A DNA stretch of 42,828 bases from Claveliimonas acetigenes (GCF_025567385.1 NZ_JAOQJU010000029.1:1-42828); one strand, 5' to 3'; shown: positions 24,158-33,571, counted from the first letter of the stretch. Notes: generated by a model from the letters alone, not told the origin. Made by a program: numbers and translations.

Positions 24158-27100
24158 TTGGGAAAACAAATAAAGAGACAGTCGGCTGGGTTGTACCGTA
24201 CGCAGTTTGAGCATGATAATTGTGGTATTGGCGCAGTCGTAAATATTAAAGGTCAAAAAAGCCATGATACAGTGGCGGATGCACTGAAGATTGTTGAAAA
24301 TTTAGAACACAGAGCGGGCAAGGATGCCGAAGGTAAGACAGGAGACGGAGTTGGAATCTTGTTACAGATTTCACATAAGTTTTTCTCTAAAGTCTGTCAG
24401 CCTCTCGGCATCCTTTTACGTTCTGAGAGAGAATATGGCGTGGGAATGTTTTTCTTCCCCCAGGATGAATTAAAACGGAATCAGGCAAAGAATATTTTTG
24501 AGGTTATTGTCGCTAAAGAAGGCATGAAGTTTTTGGGTTGGCGTGAGGTCCCGGTGAAGCCGGAGGTGCTTGGCTCCAGAGCAGTGGAGTGTATGCCGTG
24601 TATTATGCAGGGCTTTATTGAACGGCCGAAGAAAGTGGAAAAAGGGATTGATTTTGATCGCAGGCTTTATGTTGTCAGGAGAATTTTTGAACAGAGCAGT
24701 GATGATACCTACGTGGCGTCCCTGTCAAGTAGGACGATTGCATATAAAGGAATGTTTTTAGTTGGCCAGCTTCGTTCCTTCTTTATGGATCTTCAGGATG
24801 AAGATTATGAATCGGCCATAGCGCTGGTACATTCGCGATTCAGTACGAATACGAATCCAAGCTGGGAAAGGGCACATCCGAATCGTTTTATTGTACATAA
24901 CGGTGAGATTAACACCATCCGCGGAAATGCGGATAAAATGCGCGCCCGTGAAGAGAATATGGAATCTGAGCATTTAAAAGGAGAGCTTCACAAGGTGCTT
25001 CCGGCAATCAACAGTTCTGGTTCTGATTCAGCTATGCTGGATAATGCAATTGAATTTATGGTTATGAGTGGGATGGAACTGCCGTTAGCTGTTATGATTG
25101 CAATTCCGGAGCCATGGGCGAACACTAAAAATCTTTCGCAGAAGAAGAGAGATTTTTATCAGTATTATGCAACTATGATGGAGCCATGGGATGGTCCGGC
25201 ATCAATTTTGTTCTCCGATGGAGACTGTATGGGTGCGGTACTTGACAGGAATGGACTGCGGCCCTCCCGGTATTATATTACAGACGATGACACGTTGATT
25301 CTTTCTTCCGAGGTGGGTGTGCTTGATATAGATCCGGCAAAGATTATTGTTAAAGAAAGGCTTCACCCGGGGAAAATGCTTCTGGTAGATACAGTAAAAG
25401 GCAAGGTAATCGATGACGATGAGCTGAAGGAGATGTATGCAAGCCGTGAGCCTTACGGTGAGTGGCTGGACAGCAATCTGGTGAAGCTTAAAGATTTGAA
25501 AATCCCCAATGAGAAGGTTCCGGCCTATACAGAAGAAGAATGCAGGCGTCTGCAGAAAGCGTTTGGCTATTCTTATGAAGAGGTGAAAAGCTCTATTCTG
25601 ACTATGGCACAGAATGGATCGGAAGGGACGGCGGCAATGGGTGTGGATGCGCCGATTGCAGTGCTTTCCAGAAAACATCAGAACTTGTTTGCTTATTTTA
25701 AACAGCTTTTTGCACAGGTTACGAATCCGCCGATTGATGCTATCCGGGAAGAAATCGTGACTTCCACTACGGTATATATTGGAACAGATGGTAATCTGCT
25801 GGAGGAGAAAGAAGAAAACTGCAAGATGCTGCAGGTGCACAATCCGATTCTCACCAACACAGATCTTCTGAAAATTAAGAGAATGAAGGCAGACGGATTT
25901 AAGGTGGCGGAGATTCCGATTACTTATTACCGGAATTCCAGTTTGGAAAAGGCTATAGAATATCTTTATATAGAAGTTGACCGTGCTATCCGCGAGGGGG
26001 CGAATATTTTGATTCTGTCTGACCGGGGCGTGGATGAATATCATGTGGCAATCCCCTCTTTGTTGGCGGTATCCGGTCTTCAGCAGCATCTGGTACGGAC
26101 GAAGAAGAGGACCTCTGTAGCGATGATTCTGGAAAGCGGTGAGCCGAGGGAAGTTCATCATTTCGCGACCTTGCTGGGATATGGAGCTTGTGCGATTAAT
26201 CCGTACCTGGCACATGAGTCTATCAAACAGTTGATTGATTCTAATATGCTGCATAAGGATTACTATGCGGCGGTAGAGGATTATAATGATGCGGTTCTGC
26301 ATGGAATTGTGAAGATAGCGTCTAAGATGGGAATTTCTACCATCCAGTCTTATCAAGGTGCAAAGATATTTGAGGCATTGGGATTAAAGGAAGAATTTAT
26401 TGATAAATATTTTACGGATACAGTAAGCCGTATTGGCGGTATTGGAATTGAAGAAATCGCAAAAGATTATATGGCGCGTCATTCAGAGGCATTCGACCCG
26501 CTGGGGCTGGAAACGGATTTGACATTGGATAGTGTGGGACAGCACAAATCAAAAAGCGGTGGAGAGCAGCATCTGTATAATCCTCAGACAATCCATATGC
26601 TGCAGCAGTCTACAAGACAAGGCAGCTATGAAATGTTTAAGAAGTATACAGAAATGGTAAATGCAGAAGGAGAGGGCATTAATCTTCGCGGTCAGTTGGA
26701 ATTCAATTATCCTGAAAAAGGCATTCCGATAGAAGAGGTTGAAAGCGTGGATTCAATCGTGACACGTTTTAAGACAGGAGCCATGTCCTATGGTTCTATT
26801 TCTAAGGAAGCTCATGAGACGCTGGCAATTGCTATGAATCAGCTTCACGGAAAGTCGAACAGCGGGGAAGGCGGGGAGGAAATTGAACGTCTTGACAGCG
26901 ACCGCTGCTCTGCAATTAAACAGGTGGCGTCCGGAAGATTTGGGGTAACATCCAGGTACTTAGTGAGTGCAAAGGAAATCCAGATTAAAATGGCACAGGG
27001 CGCAAAGCCGGGTGAGGGAGGACATTTACCCGGAGGCAAGGTGTATCCGTGGATTGCCAAGACCCGCCATTCAACGCCGGGAGTTAGCCTGATTTCACCT

Positions 27101-28693
27101 CCGCCGCATCACGATATTTATTCTATCGAGGATTTGGCACAGTTAATTTATGACTGTAAGAATGCCAATAAGGATGCGAGAATCTCTGTGAAGCTGGTAT
27201 CTGAGGCTGGAGTAGGAACCGTAGCCGCCGGTGTTGCGAAAGCGGGCGCCGGATTGATTTTGATTTCCGGTTATGACGGAGGTACAGGAGCGGCACCTAA
27301 GAGTTCTATCCATAATGCAGGACTTCCCTGGGAGCTTGGACTGGCGGAAACCCATCAAACCCTGATTCAGAACGGACTAAGGGAGCGGGTACGAATTGAG
27401 ACAGACGGAAAGCTGATGAGCGGAAGAGATGTTGCAATTGCGGCAATTCTCGGGGCAGAAGAGTTCGGCTTTGCAACTGCTCCGCTGGTTACCATGGGGT
27501 GTGTGATGATGCGGGTATGTAATTTGGATACCTGTCCTGTGGGCGTGGCTACTCAGAATCCGGAACTTCGTAAGCGCTTTACCGGGAAGCCGGAGTACGT
27601 TGTGAATTTCATGCGTTTTATTGCAGAAAACCTGCGTGAATATATGGCGAAGCTGGGAGTTCGTACAATCGATGAGCTTGTAGGAAGAACCGACCTTCTG
27701 AAGATCAAAGAGCAGCCTGCTTCAGAACGTGCGGCAACTCTGGATTTAGCACAGATTCTGTATAATCCTTATGCAGGAACCAAGGAGCCGGAGACATTTA
27801 ACCCGAAAAAGGTTTATGATTTTGAGCTGGAGAAGACGCTGGATGAGAAAGTGCTCGTGAAGAAACTGCTTCCGGCGCTGGAAAAGAAACAGAAAAAGAG
27901 CATAGAGGTGGATGTATCTAACACAGACCGTACCTTTGGAACGATTTTCGGTTCTGAAATCACCAGAAGATATCCGGAAGGATTGGAAGAGGATTCTTAT
28001 GTGGTGAAATGTAACGGTGCGGGAGGACAGTCTTTTGGTGCGTTTATACCGGGTGGTTTAACACTGGAACTGGTAGGAGACAGCAATGATTATTTTGGAA
28101 AAGGACTTTCAGGAGGCAAGTTGATCGTCTATCCGCCGAAGGGTGTAAAATATAAGCACGATGAAAATATTATTATTGGTAATGTGGCGCTTTACGGAGC
28201 TACCAGCGGAAAGGCATTTATTAATGGTGTGGCAGGCGAACGCTTCGCTGTGCGGAATTCCGGCGCAACGGCGGTTGTGGAAGGTGTGGGCGACCACGGC
28301 TGTGAGTATATGACCGGAGGCTGTGTGGCAGTATTAGGAAAGACGGGTAAGAATTTTGCGGCAGGTATGAGCGGCGGTATAGCTTATGTCCTTGATATGG
28401 AAAATGATTTATATATGAAGGTAAATAAACAGCTTGTCAATCTGGAGCGCGTGACCTCCAAATATGATGTAAGCTGCCTGAAAAATATGATATGTGAGCA
28501 TGTGTCTTATACCAATTCGGAAATCGGCAAAGAAATCCTGGATAATTTTACCGATTATCTTCCTAAATTCAAGAAGATTATTCCGGCGGATTATGAGCGG
28601 ATGATGACGGCAATCCTGCAGATGGAAGAGCAGGGAATGAGCAGCGAACAGGCGAAAATTGAAGCATTTTACATGGTAAAAGGCGGAAGATAG
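24158..28693 (+). CDS. gltB: Glutamate synthase large subunit
   Basis: About 1,511 residues, the normal size. It makes two glutamates from glutamine and 2-oxoglutarate with GltD. Class II glutamine amidotransferase domain: the nucleophile is the Cys in FEHDNCGIGAV, normally exposed by removing a short propeptide. Central and FMN synthase domains follow (SEAGVGTVAAGVAKAGAG, GYDGGTGAAPKSS), then the 3Fe-4S ligands in CVMMRVCNLDTCPVG and the C-terminal GXGXG beta-helix (GVGDHGCEYMTGG). The frame is open from GTG 24137, but the promoter leaves that codon almost leaderless; TTG 24158 has AGAAAGGA at proper spacing. It is followed 13 nt later by gltD. Confidence 0.96.
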   Translation: MGKQIKRQSAGLYRTQFEHDNCGIGAVVNIKGQKSHDTVADALKIVENLEHRAGKDAEGKTGDGVGILLQISHKFFSKVCQPLGILLRSEREYGVGMFFFPQDELKRNQAKNIFEVIVAKEGMKFLGWREVPVKPEVLGSRAVECMPCIMQGFIERPKKVEKGIDFDRRLYVVRRIFEQSSDDTYVASLSSRTIAYKGMFLVGQLRSFFMDLQDEDYESAIALVHSRFSTNTNPSWERAHPNRFIVHNGEINTIRGNADKMRAREENMESEHLKGELHKVLPAINSSGSDSAMLDNAIEFMVMSGMELPLAVMIAIPEPWANTKNLSQKKRDFYQYYATMMEPWDGPASILFSDGDCMGAVLDRNGLRPSRYYITDDDTLILSSEVGVLDIDPAKIIVKERLHPGKMLLVDTVKGKVIDDDELKEMYASREPYGEWLDSNLVKLKDLKIPNEKVPAYTEEECRRLQKAFGYSYEEVKSSILTMAQNGSEGTAAMGVDAPIAVLSRKHQNLFAYFKQLFAQVTNPPIDAIREEIVTSTTVYIGTDGNLLEEKEENCKMLQVHNPILTNTDLLKIKRMKADGFKVAEIPITYYRNSSLEKAIEYLYIEVDRAIREGANILILSDRGVDEYHVAIPSLLAVSGLQQHLVRTKKRTSVAMILESGEPREVHHFATLLGYGACAINPYLAHESIKQLIDSNMLHKDYYAAVEDYNDAVLHGIVKIASKMGISTIQSYQGAKIFEALGLKEEFIDKYFTDTVSRIGGIGIEEIAKDYMARHSEAFDPLGLETDLTLDSVGQHKSKSGGEQHLYNPQTIHMLQQSTRQGSYEMFKKYTEMVNAEGEGINLRGQLEFNYPEKGIPIEEVESVDSIVTRFKTGAMSYGSISKEAHETLAIAMNQLHGKSNSGEGGEEIERLDSDRCSAIKQVASGRFGVTSRYLVSAKEIQIKMAQGAKPGEGGHLPGGKVYPWIAKTRHSTPGVSLISPPPHHDIYSIEDLAQLIYDCKNANKDARISVKLVSEAGVGTVAAGVAKAGAGLILISGYDGGTGAAPKSSIHNAGLPWELGLAETHQTLIQNGLRERVRIETDGKLMSGRDVAIAAILGAEEFGFATAPLVTMGCVMMRVCNLDTCPVGVATQNPELRKRFTGKPEYVVNFMRFIAENLREYMAKLGVRTIDELVGRTDLLKIKEQPASERAATLDLAQILYNPYAGTKEPETFNPKKVYDFELEKTLDEKVLVKKLLPALEKKQKKSIEVDVSNTDRTFGTIFGSEITRRYPEGLEEDSYVVKCNGAGGQSFGAFIPGGLTLELVGDSNDYFGKGLSGGKLIVYPPKGVKYKHDENIIIGNVALYGATSGKAFINGVAGERFAVRNSGATAVVEGVGDHGCEYMTGGCVAVLGKTGKNFAAGMSGGIAYVLDMENDLYMKVNKQLVNLERVTSKYDVSCLKNMICEHVSYTNSEIGKEILDNFTDYLPKFKKIIPADYERMMTAILQMEEQGMSSEQAKIEAFYMVKGGR

Positions 28694-28706
28694 GAGGCAG
28701 GTATCA

Positions 28707-30227
28707 GTGGGAAAAGTAACAGGATTTATGGAGTATGAAAGACAGGATAAGCAGGCGGAAGCGCCTGTAGAGCGAATCAGGCACTATAACGAATTCCACA
28801 CCCCTCTGTCTAAAGAAGAACAGGAAATACAGGGGGCAAGATGTATGGCATGCGGCGTGCCATTTTGTCAGGCCGGGCAGATGATTATGGGGATGGCAAG
28901 TGGCTGCCCTCTGCACAATCTGATTCCGGAATGGAACGACCTTATTTACCGCGGGAACTGGAAAGAGGCATATGACCGATTAAAGAAGACGAATAATTTT
29001 CCGGAGTTTACAGCGAGAGTGTGTCCGGCGTTGTGCGAGGCGGCATGCACTTGTGGGTTGAACGGAGATGCAGTTAGTACAAAGGCGAATGAATATGGGA
29101 TTATAGAAAATGCATATGAGATGGGCTATGCAGACGCAAAACCTCCCAAAGTGCGTACGGGAAAGACGGTGGCTGTTGTGGGAAGCGGACCTTCGGGCCT
29201 TGCCGTGGCGGATCTGTTGAATAAAAGGGGGCACAAGGTGACGGTCTTTGAGCGGGAAGATAAGCCTGGTGGTCTTCTGCGGTACGGAATTCCGAATATG
29301 AAACTGGAAAAACAGATTATTGACCGGAAAATCCGTATTATGGAGGAAGAAGGTATTACTTTTGTTACAGGATGCAATGTAGGCCGGGATAAAAAGGCTG
29401 CTTCCTTATTAAAAGAATTCGACCGGATTGTTCTGGCGTGTGGAGCTTCCAACCCGAGAGATATTAAAGTGCCGGGAAGGGATGCAAAGGGGATTTATTT
29501 TGCGGTGGATTTTCTGAAATCAACTACCAAAGCACTCTGGAATCATGCAGATGCAAAAGAAGAAAGGGCAGGGAAACCGAAAGAAGGAGAATACATTTCC
29601 GCTAAAGGAAAACGAGTTATGGTAATCGGCGGCGGCGACACGGGAAATGACTGTGTGGGGACTGCTATACGACATGGAGCCAAAAGCGTCCTCCAGTTGG
29701 AAATGATGCCAAAAGCGCCGGATGAACGTGCCGATACGAATCCGTGGCCGGAGTGGCCGAAGGTCTGCAAGACCGATTATGGACAGCAGGAAGCAATTGC
29801 AGTGTTCGGGCATGACCCCAGGGTTTACCAGACAACGGTAAAAGAATTTGTCAAAGACAAGAATGGTAACGTCTGTAAGGCAGTCTTGGTAAAACTGGAA
29901 CCGAAAAAGGATGAGAAGACAGGCCGTATGATAATGGCAGAGGTAAAAGGCAGCGAATATACGGTGGAAACGGAGCTTGTTCTGATAGCGGCAGGATTTT
30001 TAGGAAGCGAAAACTATGTAACAAAAGCTTTCGGTGTGAAGGTAAACGAGCGGACGAATGTGGCAACAAAGCCCGGAGAGTATCTGACTACTGCGGACAG
30101 AGTGTTCACGGCGGGAGATATGCACCGGGGACAGTCCCTGGTAGTATGGGCAATCCGTGAAGGGCGTGAAGCGGCTCAGGAAGTAGATATCAGTTTGATG
30201 GGCTATACAAACTTAAATATACAATAG
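28707..30227 (+). CDS. gltD: Glutamate synthase small subunit (NADPH)
   Basis: A 506-residue protein with a GTG start behind GGAGGCAGG, 13 nt after gltB. N-terminal Cys clusters bind two 4Fe-4S centres (CMACGVPFCQ with GCPLHN; CPALCEAACTCGL). The FAD-binding motif is GSGPSGLAVADLL and the NAD(P)H-binding motif GGGDTGNDCVGTAI. A second FAD contact, FTAGDMHRGQSLVVWA, lies near the C-terminus. It passes electrons from NADPH through FAD and the iron-sulfur centres to the FMN of GltB. The operon ends with a hairpin at 30241-30277. Confidence 0.96.
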   Translation: MGKVTGFMEYERQDKQAEAPVERIRHYNEFHTPLSKEEQEIQGARCMACGVPFCQAGQMIMGMASGCPLHNLIPEWNDLIYRGNWKEAYDRLKKTNNFPEFTARVCPALCEAACTCGLNGDAVSTKANEYGIIENAYEMGYADAKPPKVRTGKTVAVVGSGPSGLAVADLLNKRGHKVTVFEREDKPGGLLRYGIPNMKLEKQIIDRKIRIMEEEGITFVTGCNVGRDKKAASLLKEFDRIVLACGASNPRDIKVPGRDAKGIYFAVDFLKSTTKALWNHADAKEERAGKPKEGEYISAKGKRVMVIGGGDTGNDCVGTAIRHGAKSVLQLEMMPKAPDERADTNPWPEWPKVCKTDYGQQEAIAVFGHDPRVYQTTVKEFVKDKNGNVCKAVLVKLEPKKDEKTGRMIMAEVKGSEYTVETELVLIAAGFLGSENYVTKAFGVKVNERTNVATKPGEYLTTADRVFTAGDMHRGQSLVVWAIREGREAAQEVDISLMGYTNLNIQ

Positions 30228-30240
30228 TTAGATTCTTGAT

Positions 30241-30277
30241 TTAGGACGTAGTAAGATAACATTTTACTGCGTCCTAA
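30241..30277 (+). terminator. Hairpin after gltD
   Basis: TTAGGACGTAGTAA (30241-30254) pairs over 14 bp with 30264-30277 (one G-U), with a 9-nt loop. Like the hairpin at 11921, it lacks a U-tract. Confidence 0.6.
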
Positions 30278-30298
30278 GTCTGTATCCAAAGGAATAAA

Positions 30299-30315
30299 TG
30301 TTACAAAAATGTTAA
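30299..30315 (+). promoter_or_regulatory. WalR box upstream of the CwlO-like hydrolase
   Basis: TGTTAC-AAAAA-TGTTAA matches the WalR consensus TGTWAH-N5-TGTWAH at every defined base. It ends 6 bp before the -35, a classic activator position. Confidence 0.68.
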
Positions 30316-30321
30316 AAATCA

Positions 30322-30350
30322 TTGCAATTATGTGGTGGATGTAGTATCCT
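30322..30350 (+). promoter_or_regulatory. promoter of the CwlO-like hydrolase
   Basis: TTGCAA (30322-30327), 17 bp, TATCCT (30345-30350), each 4 of 6. The start is about 30357, giving an 80-nt leader with a 7-bp hairpin (CCCAGTG 30371-30377, CACTGGG 30388-30394). Confidence 0.55.
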
Positions 30351-30434
30351 TAACGTGGATATATGAAGTTCCCAGTGGGTTTTTCATCACTGGGAGAAAG
30401 AGTTAGATACATTCAGACAGGGGAGAACATGATA

Positions 30435-31640
30435 ATGAAGAAAAGAATTGTACAGACGTTTCTTGCAGCAATTCTTGTAAGTATTTTGGCGGTGAAACCG
30501 GTTTTGGCAACGCCATCTGTGGATGATATGCAGACCGATAAGGAGCAGACGCAGAATGAAGTGAGTGCTTTGCAACGCCAGCTTGTGGAAAATCTTGAGA
30601 AAATCAGCGGCCTGGAGGAGCAAATCGGCCAGAAAGAAGATGAAATCAGTCAGGCAAGCGTTGATTTAGAGGAAGCGATTAATAAACAGAATAAGCAGTA
30701 TGATGCAATGAAGCTGCGGATAAAATACATGTACGAGGCCGGGAATATGGATGCCCTGGAGACTTTTTTATCTGCAGAAAGTTTCTCGGAATTAGTTAAT
30801 CAGGCCGAATACATACAGAATATCCATTCTTATGACAGACAGAAGCTGAATGAGTATATCAGCACAAAGGAAGAAATCGAAGATTTAAAAGAGGGTCTTC
30901 AAGAAGAAGCAGAAAACCTGCAGCAGGCGGAAGCAGATCTTGCTGCGGAAAGAGAAGCGCTTAATACTACGATTGCATCAAAACAGTCAGAAATCGCCCA
31001 GCTTGATCAGAATATCCAAGATGCGCTGGCACAGCAGCAGGCAGCTGCAGAGGCGGCGGCTGCAGAAGCGGCGCGGCAGGCAGCATTGCAGGCGGCTGTA
31101 GTACATGCGTCGGCACAGGATAATAATACGGCGGCAAATACAGGAACTGCAAATTCTGCAGTAAGCACAACGAACAATACAAATACGGGAAATGCCGGAG
31201 AAAATACAAATAGCGGAGACAGCTCAAACAGCGGAACCGGCTCTAATGAAGAAAGTTCGGGTTCTGGAAACACGGCTTACGTTCCGCCTCAGGGTACAGA
31301 TGGATGGGCTGTAGTGGAATATGCAAGACAGTTTCTGGGAAATCCATATGTATATGGAGGTAATAGCCTGACGGAAGGAACGGATTGTTCCGGATTCACG
31401 CAACAGATATATGCGGCCTTTGGCGTGTCGCTTGGGCGCAGTGATTCAGCACAGGCAACCGCAGGAGTGGAAATCCCTTTATCGGAGGCACGTGCGGGAG
31501 ACCTGCTGGTGTACTGGGGACATGTCGGCATTTATAATGGAAGCGGAGGAATTATCCATGCATCTTCTCCCAGCGTGGGGATTGTGGAGTGGCCGGATTG
31601 TCAGTATAGAGAGCTTCGCTGTGTAAGGCGTGTATTATAG
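30435..31640 (+). CDS. CwlO/PcsB-like NlpC/P60 peptidoglycan endopeptidase
   Basis: A 401-residue secreted protein. ATG 30435 lies 9 nt after GGGGAG; the open frame from 30363 would leave an almost leaderless start. A signal peptide at 1-26 ends in VLA. A long coiled coil covers about 30-215 (heptad-like, rich in Glu, Gln, Leu), then an Ala-rich and an Asn/Thr/Ser/Gly-rich linker (about 220-285). The C-terminal NlpC/P60 domain has Cys318 (TDCSGF), His363 (GHVGIY) and His375 (IHASS), the catalytic triad. The architecture matches CwlO of Bacillus, a DL-endopeptidase that cleaves stem peptides and is controlled by FtsEX and WalRK. The WalR box and promoter in front support the same control. Confidence 0.92.
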   Translation: MKKRIVQTFLAAILVSILAVKPVLATPSVDDMQTDKEQTQNEVSALQRQLVENLEKISGLEEQIGQKEDEISQASVDLEEAINKQNKQYDAMKLRIKYMYEAGNMDALETFLSAESFSELVNQAEYIQNIHSYDRQKLNEYISTKEEIEDLKEGLQEEAENLQQAEADLAAEREALNTTIASKQSEIAQLDQNIQDALAQQQAAAEAAAAEAARQAALQAAVVHASAQDNNTAANTGTANSAVSTTNNTNTGNAGENTNSGDSSNSGTGSNEESSGSGNTAYVPPQGTDGWAVVEYARQFLGNPYVYGGNSLTEGTDCSGFTQQIYAAFGVSLGRSDSAQATAGVEIPLSEARAGDLLVYWGHVGIYNGSGGIIHASSPSVGIVEWPDCQYRELRCVRRVL

Positions 31641-31647
31641 AAAAAAC

Positions 31648-31676
31648 TTGCATTTGTTTGATTTATATGATAAAAT
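31648..31676 (+). promoter_or_regulatory. sigma-A promoter of rpsB-tsf
   Basis: TTGCAT (31648-31653), 17 bp, TAAAAT (31671-31676) with TG-A before it. The start is about 31683, leaving a 110-nt leader. Confidence 0.7.
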
Positions 31677-31709
31677 ATCATGGTCGCAAAAAAACACGCA
31701 TCAGGATAG

Positions 31710-31749
31710 CTGCAATGGTGCCTAAGCTTAGAATAAGCCGGTTTTGCAG
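31710..31749 (+). promoter_or_regulatory. Structured leader of rpsB
   Basis: CTGCAA (31710-31715) pairs with TTGCAG (31744-31749), enclosing a hairpin GCTTA-GAA-TAAGC (31726-31738). S2 autoregulates its operon through leader RNA in several bacteria, so this is a candidate S2-binding element. I do not recognise it as a named motif. Confidence 0.35.
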
Positions 31750-31792
31750 AAATTGAAGGATGCGGAAGAAGAAAACCAATGGAGGAAAAGAC

Positions 31793-32548
31793 ATGAGCGT
31801 TATTTCAATGAAACAACTTTTGGAAGCAGGTGTTCACTTTGGACATCAGACAAGAAGATGGAACCCTAAGATGGCTCCATACATTTACACAGAGAGGAAT
31901 GGTATCTATATTATTGACTTACAGAAGTCTGTAGGCAAGGTAGATGAAGCATATCAGGCAGTAGCTGATATTGCGGCAGAAGGCGGTACAATCCTTTTTG
32001 TAGGAACCAAGAAGCAGGCTCAGGATGCTATTAAGACAGAAGCAGAGCGTTGTGGAATGTTCTATGTAAATGAGAGATGGTTAGGCGGTATGCTTACAAA
32101 CTTTAAGACAATCAAAAGCAGAATCGCACGTCTGAAAGAGATTGAAAAGATGGCAGAGGATGGAACTTTCGATGTGCTTCCTAAAAAAGAAGTTATTCAG
32201 TTAAAGAAAGAATGGGAAAAGCTGGAAAAGAACCTGGGCGGAATCAAAGAAATGAAGAAACTCCCGGATGCTATTTTTATTGTTGATCCTAAGAAAGAAA
32301 GAATCTGTGTACAGGAAGCACATACTCTTGGAATTCCGTTGATCGGAATTGCTGATACGAACTGTGATCCGGAAGAATTAGATTACGTAATTCCGGGAAA
32401 TGATGATGCAATCCGTGCAGTGAAATTAATCGTTTCAAAGATGGCAGATGCAGTTATCGAGGCTAATCAGGGAGCTTCCGGATATGAAGAAGAGGAAGCT
32501 TACGAAGAGGCAGAGGAAGCTTACGAAGAAGAAGCGGTAGAAGAATAA
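31793..32548 (+). CDS. rpsB: 30S ribosomal protein S2
   Basis: A 251-residue ribosomal protein. It starts MSVISMKQLLEAG, continues with VHFGHQTRRWNPKM, and has the hallmark NERWLGGMLTNFKTI and IVDPKKERICVQEA segments. It is added late to the 30S subunit and is needed for binding of S1 or mRNA. ATG 31793 follows GGAGG; the upstream in-frame ATG at 31760 lies in the leader. The tail after residue 230 is a run of Glu/Tyr/Ala (EEAYEEAEEAYEEE) made by a short internal DNA repeat; acidic tails are common in Clostridia S2. It forms an operon with tsf 35 nt downstream. Confidence 0.97.
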   Translation: MSVISMKQLLEAGVHFGHQTRRWNPKMAPYIYTERNGIYIIDLQKSVGKVDEAYQAVADIAAEGGTILFVGTKKQAQDAIKTEAERCGMFYVNERWLGGMLTNFKTIKSRIARLKEIEKMAEDGTFDVLPKKEVIQLKKEWEKLEKNLGGIKEMKKLPDAIFIVDPKKERICVQEAHTLGIPLIGIADTNCDPEELDYVIPGNDDAIRAVKLIVSKMADAVIEANQGASGYEEEEAYEEAEEAYEEEAVEE

Positions 32549-32583
32549 GATATTTGTAACAATCTATTTGGAGGACAAAGAAG

Positions 32584-33522
32584 ATGGCAGTAACAGCTAA
32601 GATGGTAAAAGAATTAAGAGAAATGACAGGTGCAGGAATGATGGACTGCAAAAAGGCTCTGAATGAGACTGATGGAGATATGGATGCAGCTGTTGAATAT
32701 CTGAGAAAGAACGGACAGGCTAAAGCTGAGAAGAAGGCTGGACGTATTGCAGCAGAAGGTATTGTAATGGCAGAAGTAAAGGATGACCACACAGCAGCAA
32801 TTGTTGAAGTGAATTCCGAGACAGACTTTGTTGCTAAGAATGCAGAATTCCAGGGATTTGTTAAGGCTGTTGTAGATCAGGCGCTGGTTACAGAGAATAC
32901 AGAGATGGATGCATTCATGGCGGAAGCATGGAATGGCGATGCATCAAAGACAGTAAATGAAGTATTGACAGAGAAAATCGCTGTAATTGGCGAGAAGCTC
33001 AGCATTAGAAGATTTGAGAAGGTTACAATCGATAATGGTACGGTTGTATCTTATATCCATGGCGGCGGAAGAATTGGCGTACTGGTTGTGGCTGAGACAG
33101 AGGTTGTTAATGAGGCTGTAAAAGAGGCTCTTAAGAATGTTGCAATGCAGATCGCTGCTTTACATGCAAAATATGTCAGCCAGGCAGATGTTGATGCAGA
33201 TTACATCAATCATGAAAAAGAAATTCTTCTTGCTCAGATTATGAATGATCCGAAGGAATCCCAGAAACCGGAGAAGGTTATTCAGGGGATGATTAATGGA
33301 CGTATCAACAAAGAGATGAAGGAAATCTGTTTGTTAGACCAGGTATATGTAAAGGCAGAGGACGGAAAGCAGTCCGTTGCTAAATATCTTGAGGAAGTTG
33401 GAAAGGCTAACGGAACAGAGATTAAGATTCAGAAGTTTGTCCGCTTTGAGACTGGCGAAGGCCTTGAGAAGAAGAACGAGGACTTTGCGGCAGAAGTTGC
33501 AGCACAGATGGCTGGAAACTAG
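32584..33522 (+). CDS. tsf: Elongation factor Ts
   Basis: A 312-residue guanine-nucleotide exchange factor for EF-Tu. The N-terminal UBA-like domain has LREMTGAGMMDCKKAL. The core motif SETDFVAKN, which inserts near the EF-Tu nucleotide site, follows, with a second core subdomain to the end. ATG 32584 follows GGAGGACAAAG. It is the last gene of the rpsB-tsf operon, closed by a strong terminator at 33572-33615. Confidence 0.97.
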   Translation: MAVTAKMVKELREMTGAGMMDCKKALNETDGDMDAAVEYLRKNGQAKAEKKAGRIAAEGIVMAEVKDDHTAAIVEVNSETDFVAKNAEFQGFVKAVVDQALVTENTEMDAFMAEAWNGDASKTVNEVLTEKIAVIGEKLSIRRFEKVTIDNGTVVSYIHGGGRIGVLVVAETEVVNEAVKEALKNVAMQIAALHAKYVSQADVDADYINHEKEILLAQIMNDPKESQKPEKVIQGMINGRINKEMKEICLLDQVYVKAEDGKQSVAKYLEEVGKANGTEIKIQKFVRFETGEGLEKKNEDFAAEVAAQMAGN

Positions 33523-33571
33523 GTAAATTCAGTCCGATTGGAATGTATTTCATAATTTAAAACACATCAGG

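Noticed and set aside
25202..26356. 384-residue open frame on the minus strand
   Set aside because: Antisense to gltB, with no family resemblance and composition typical of a codon-bias shadow.
30357..30434. c-di-AMP riboswitch in the leader of the NlpC/P60 gene
   Set aside because: Such riboswitches precede wall hydrolases in some Firmicutes, but the predicted 80-nt leader is too short and lacks the conserved core.
30363..30434. Upstream in-frame ATG of the CwlO-like protein as the real start
   Set aside because: It would lie about 6 nt from the predicted transcription start with no ribosome-binding site and would put 24 residues before the signal peptide.
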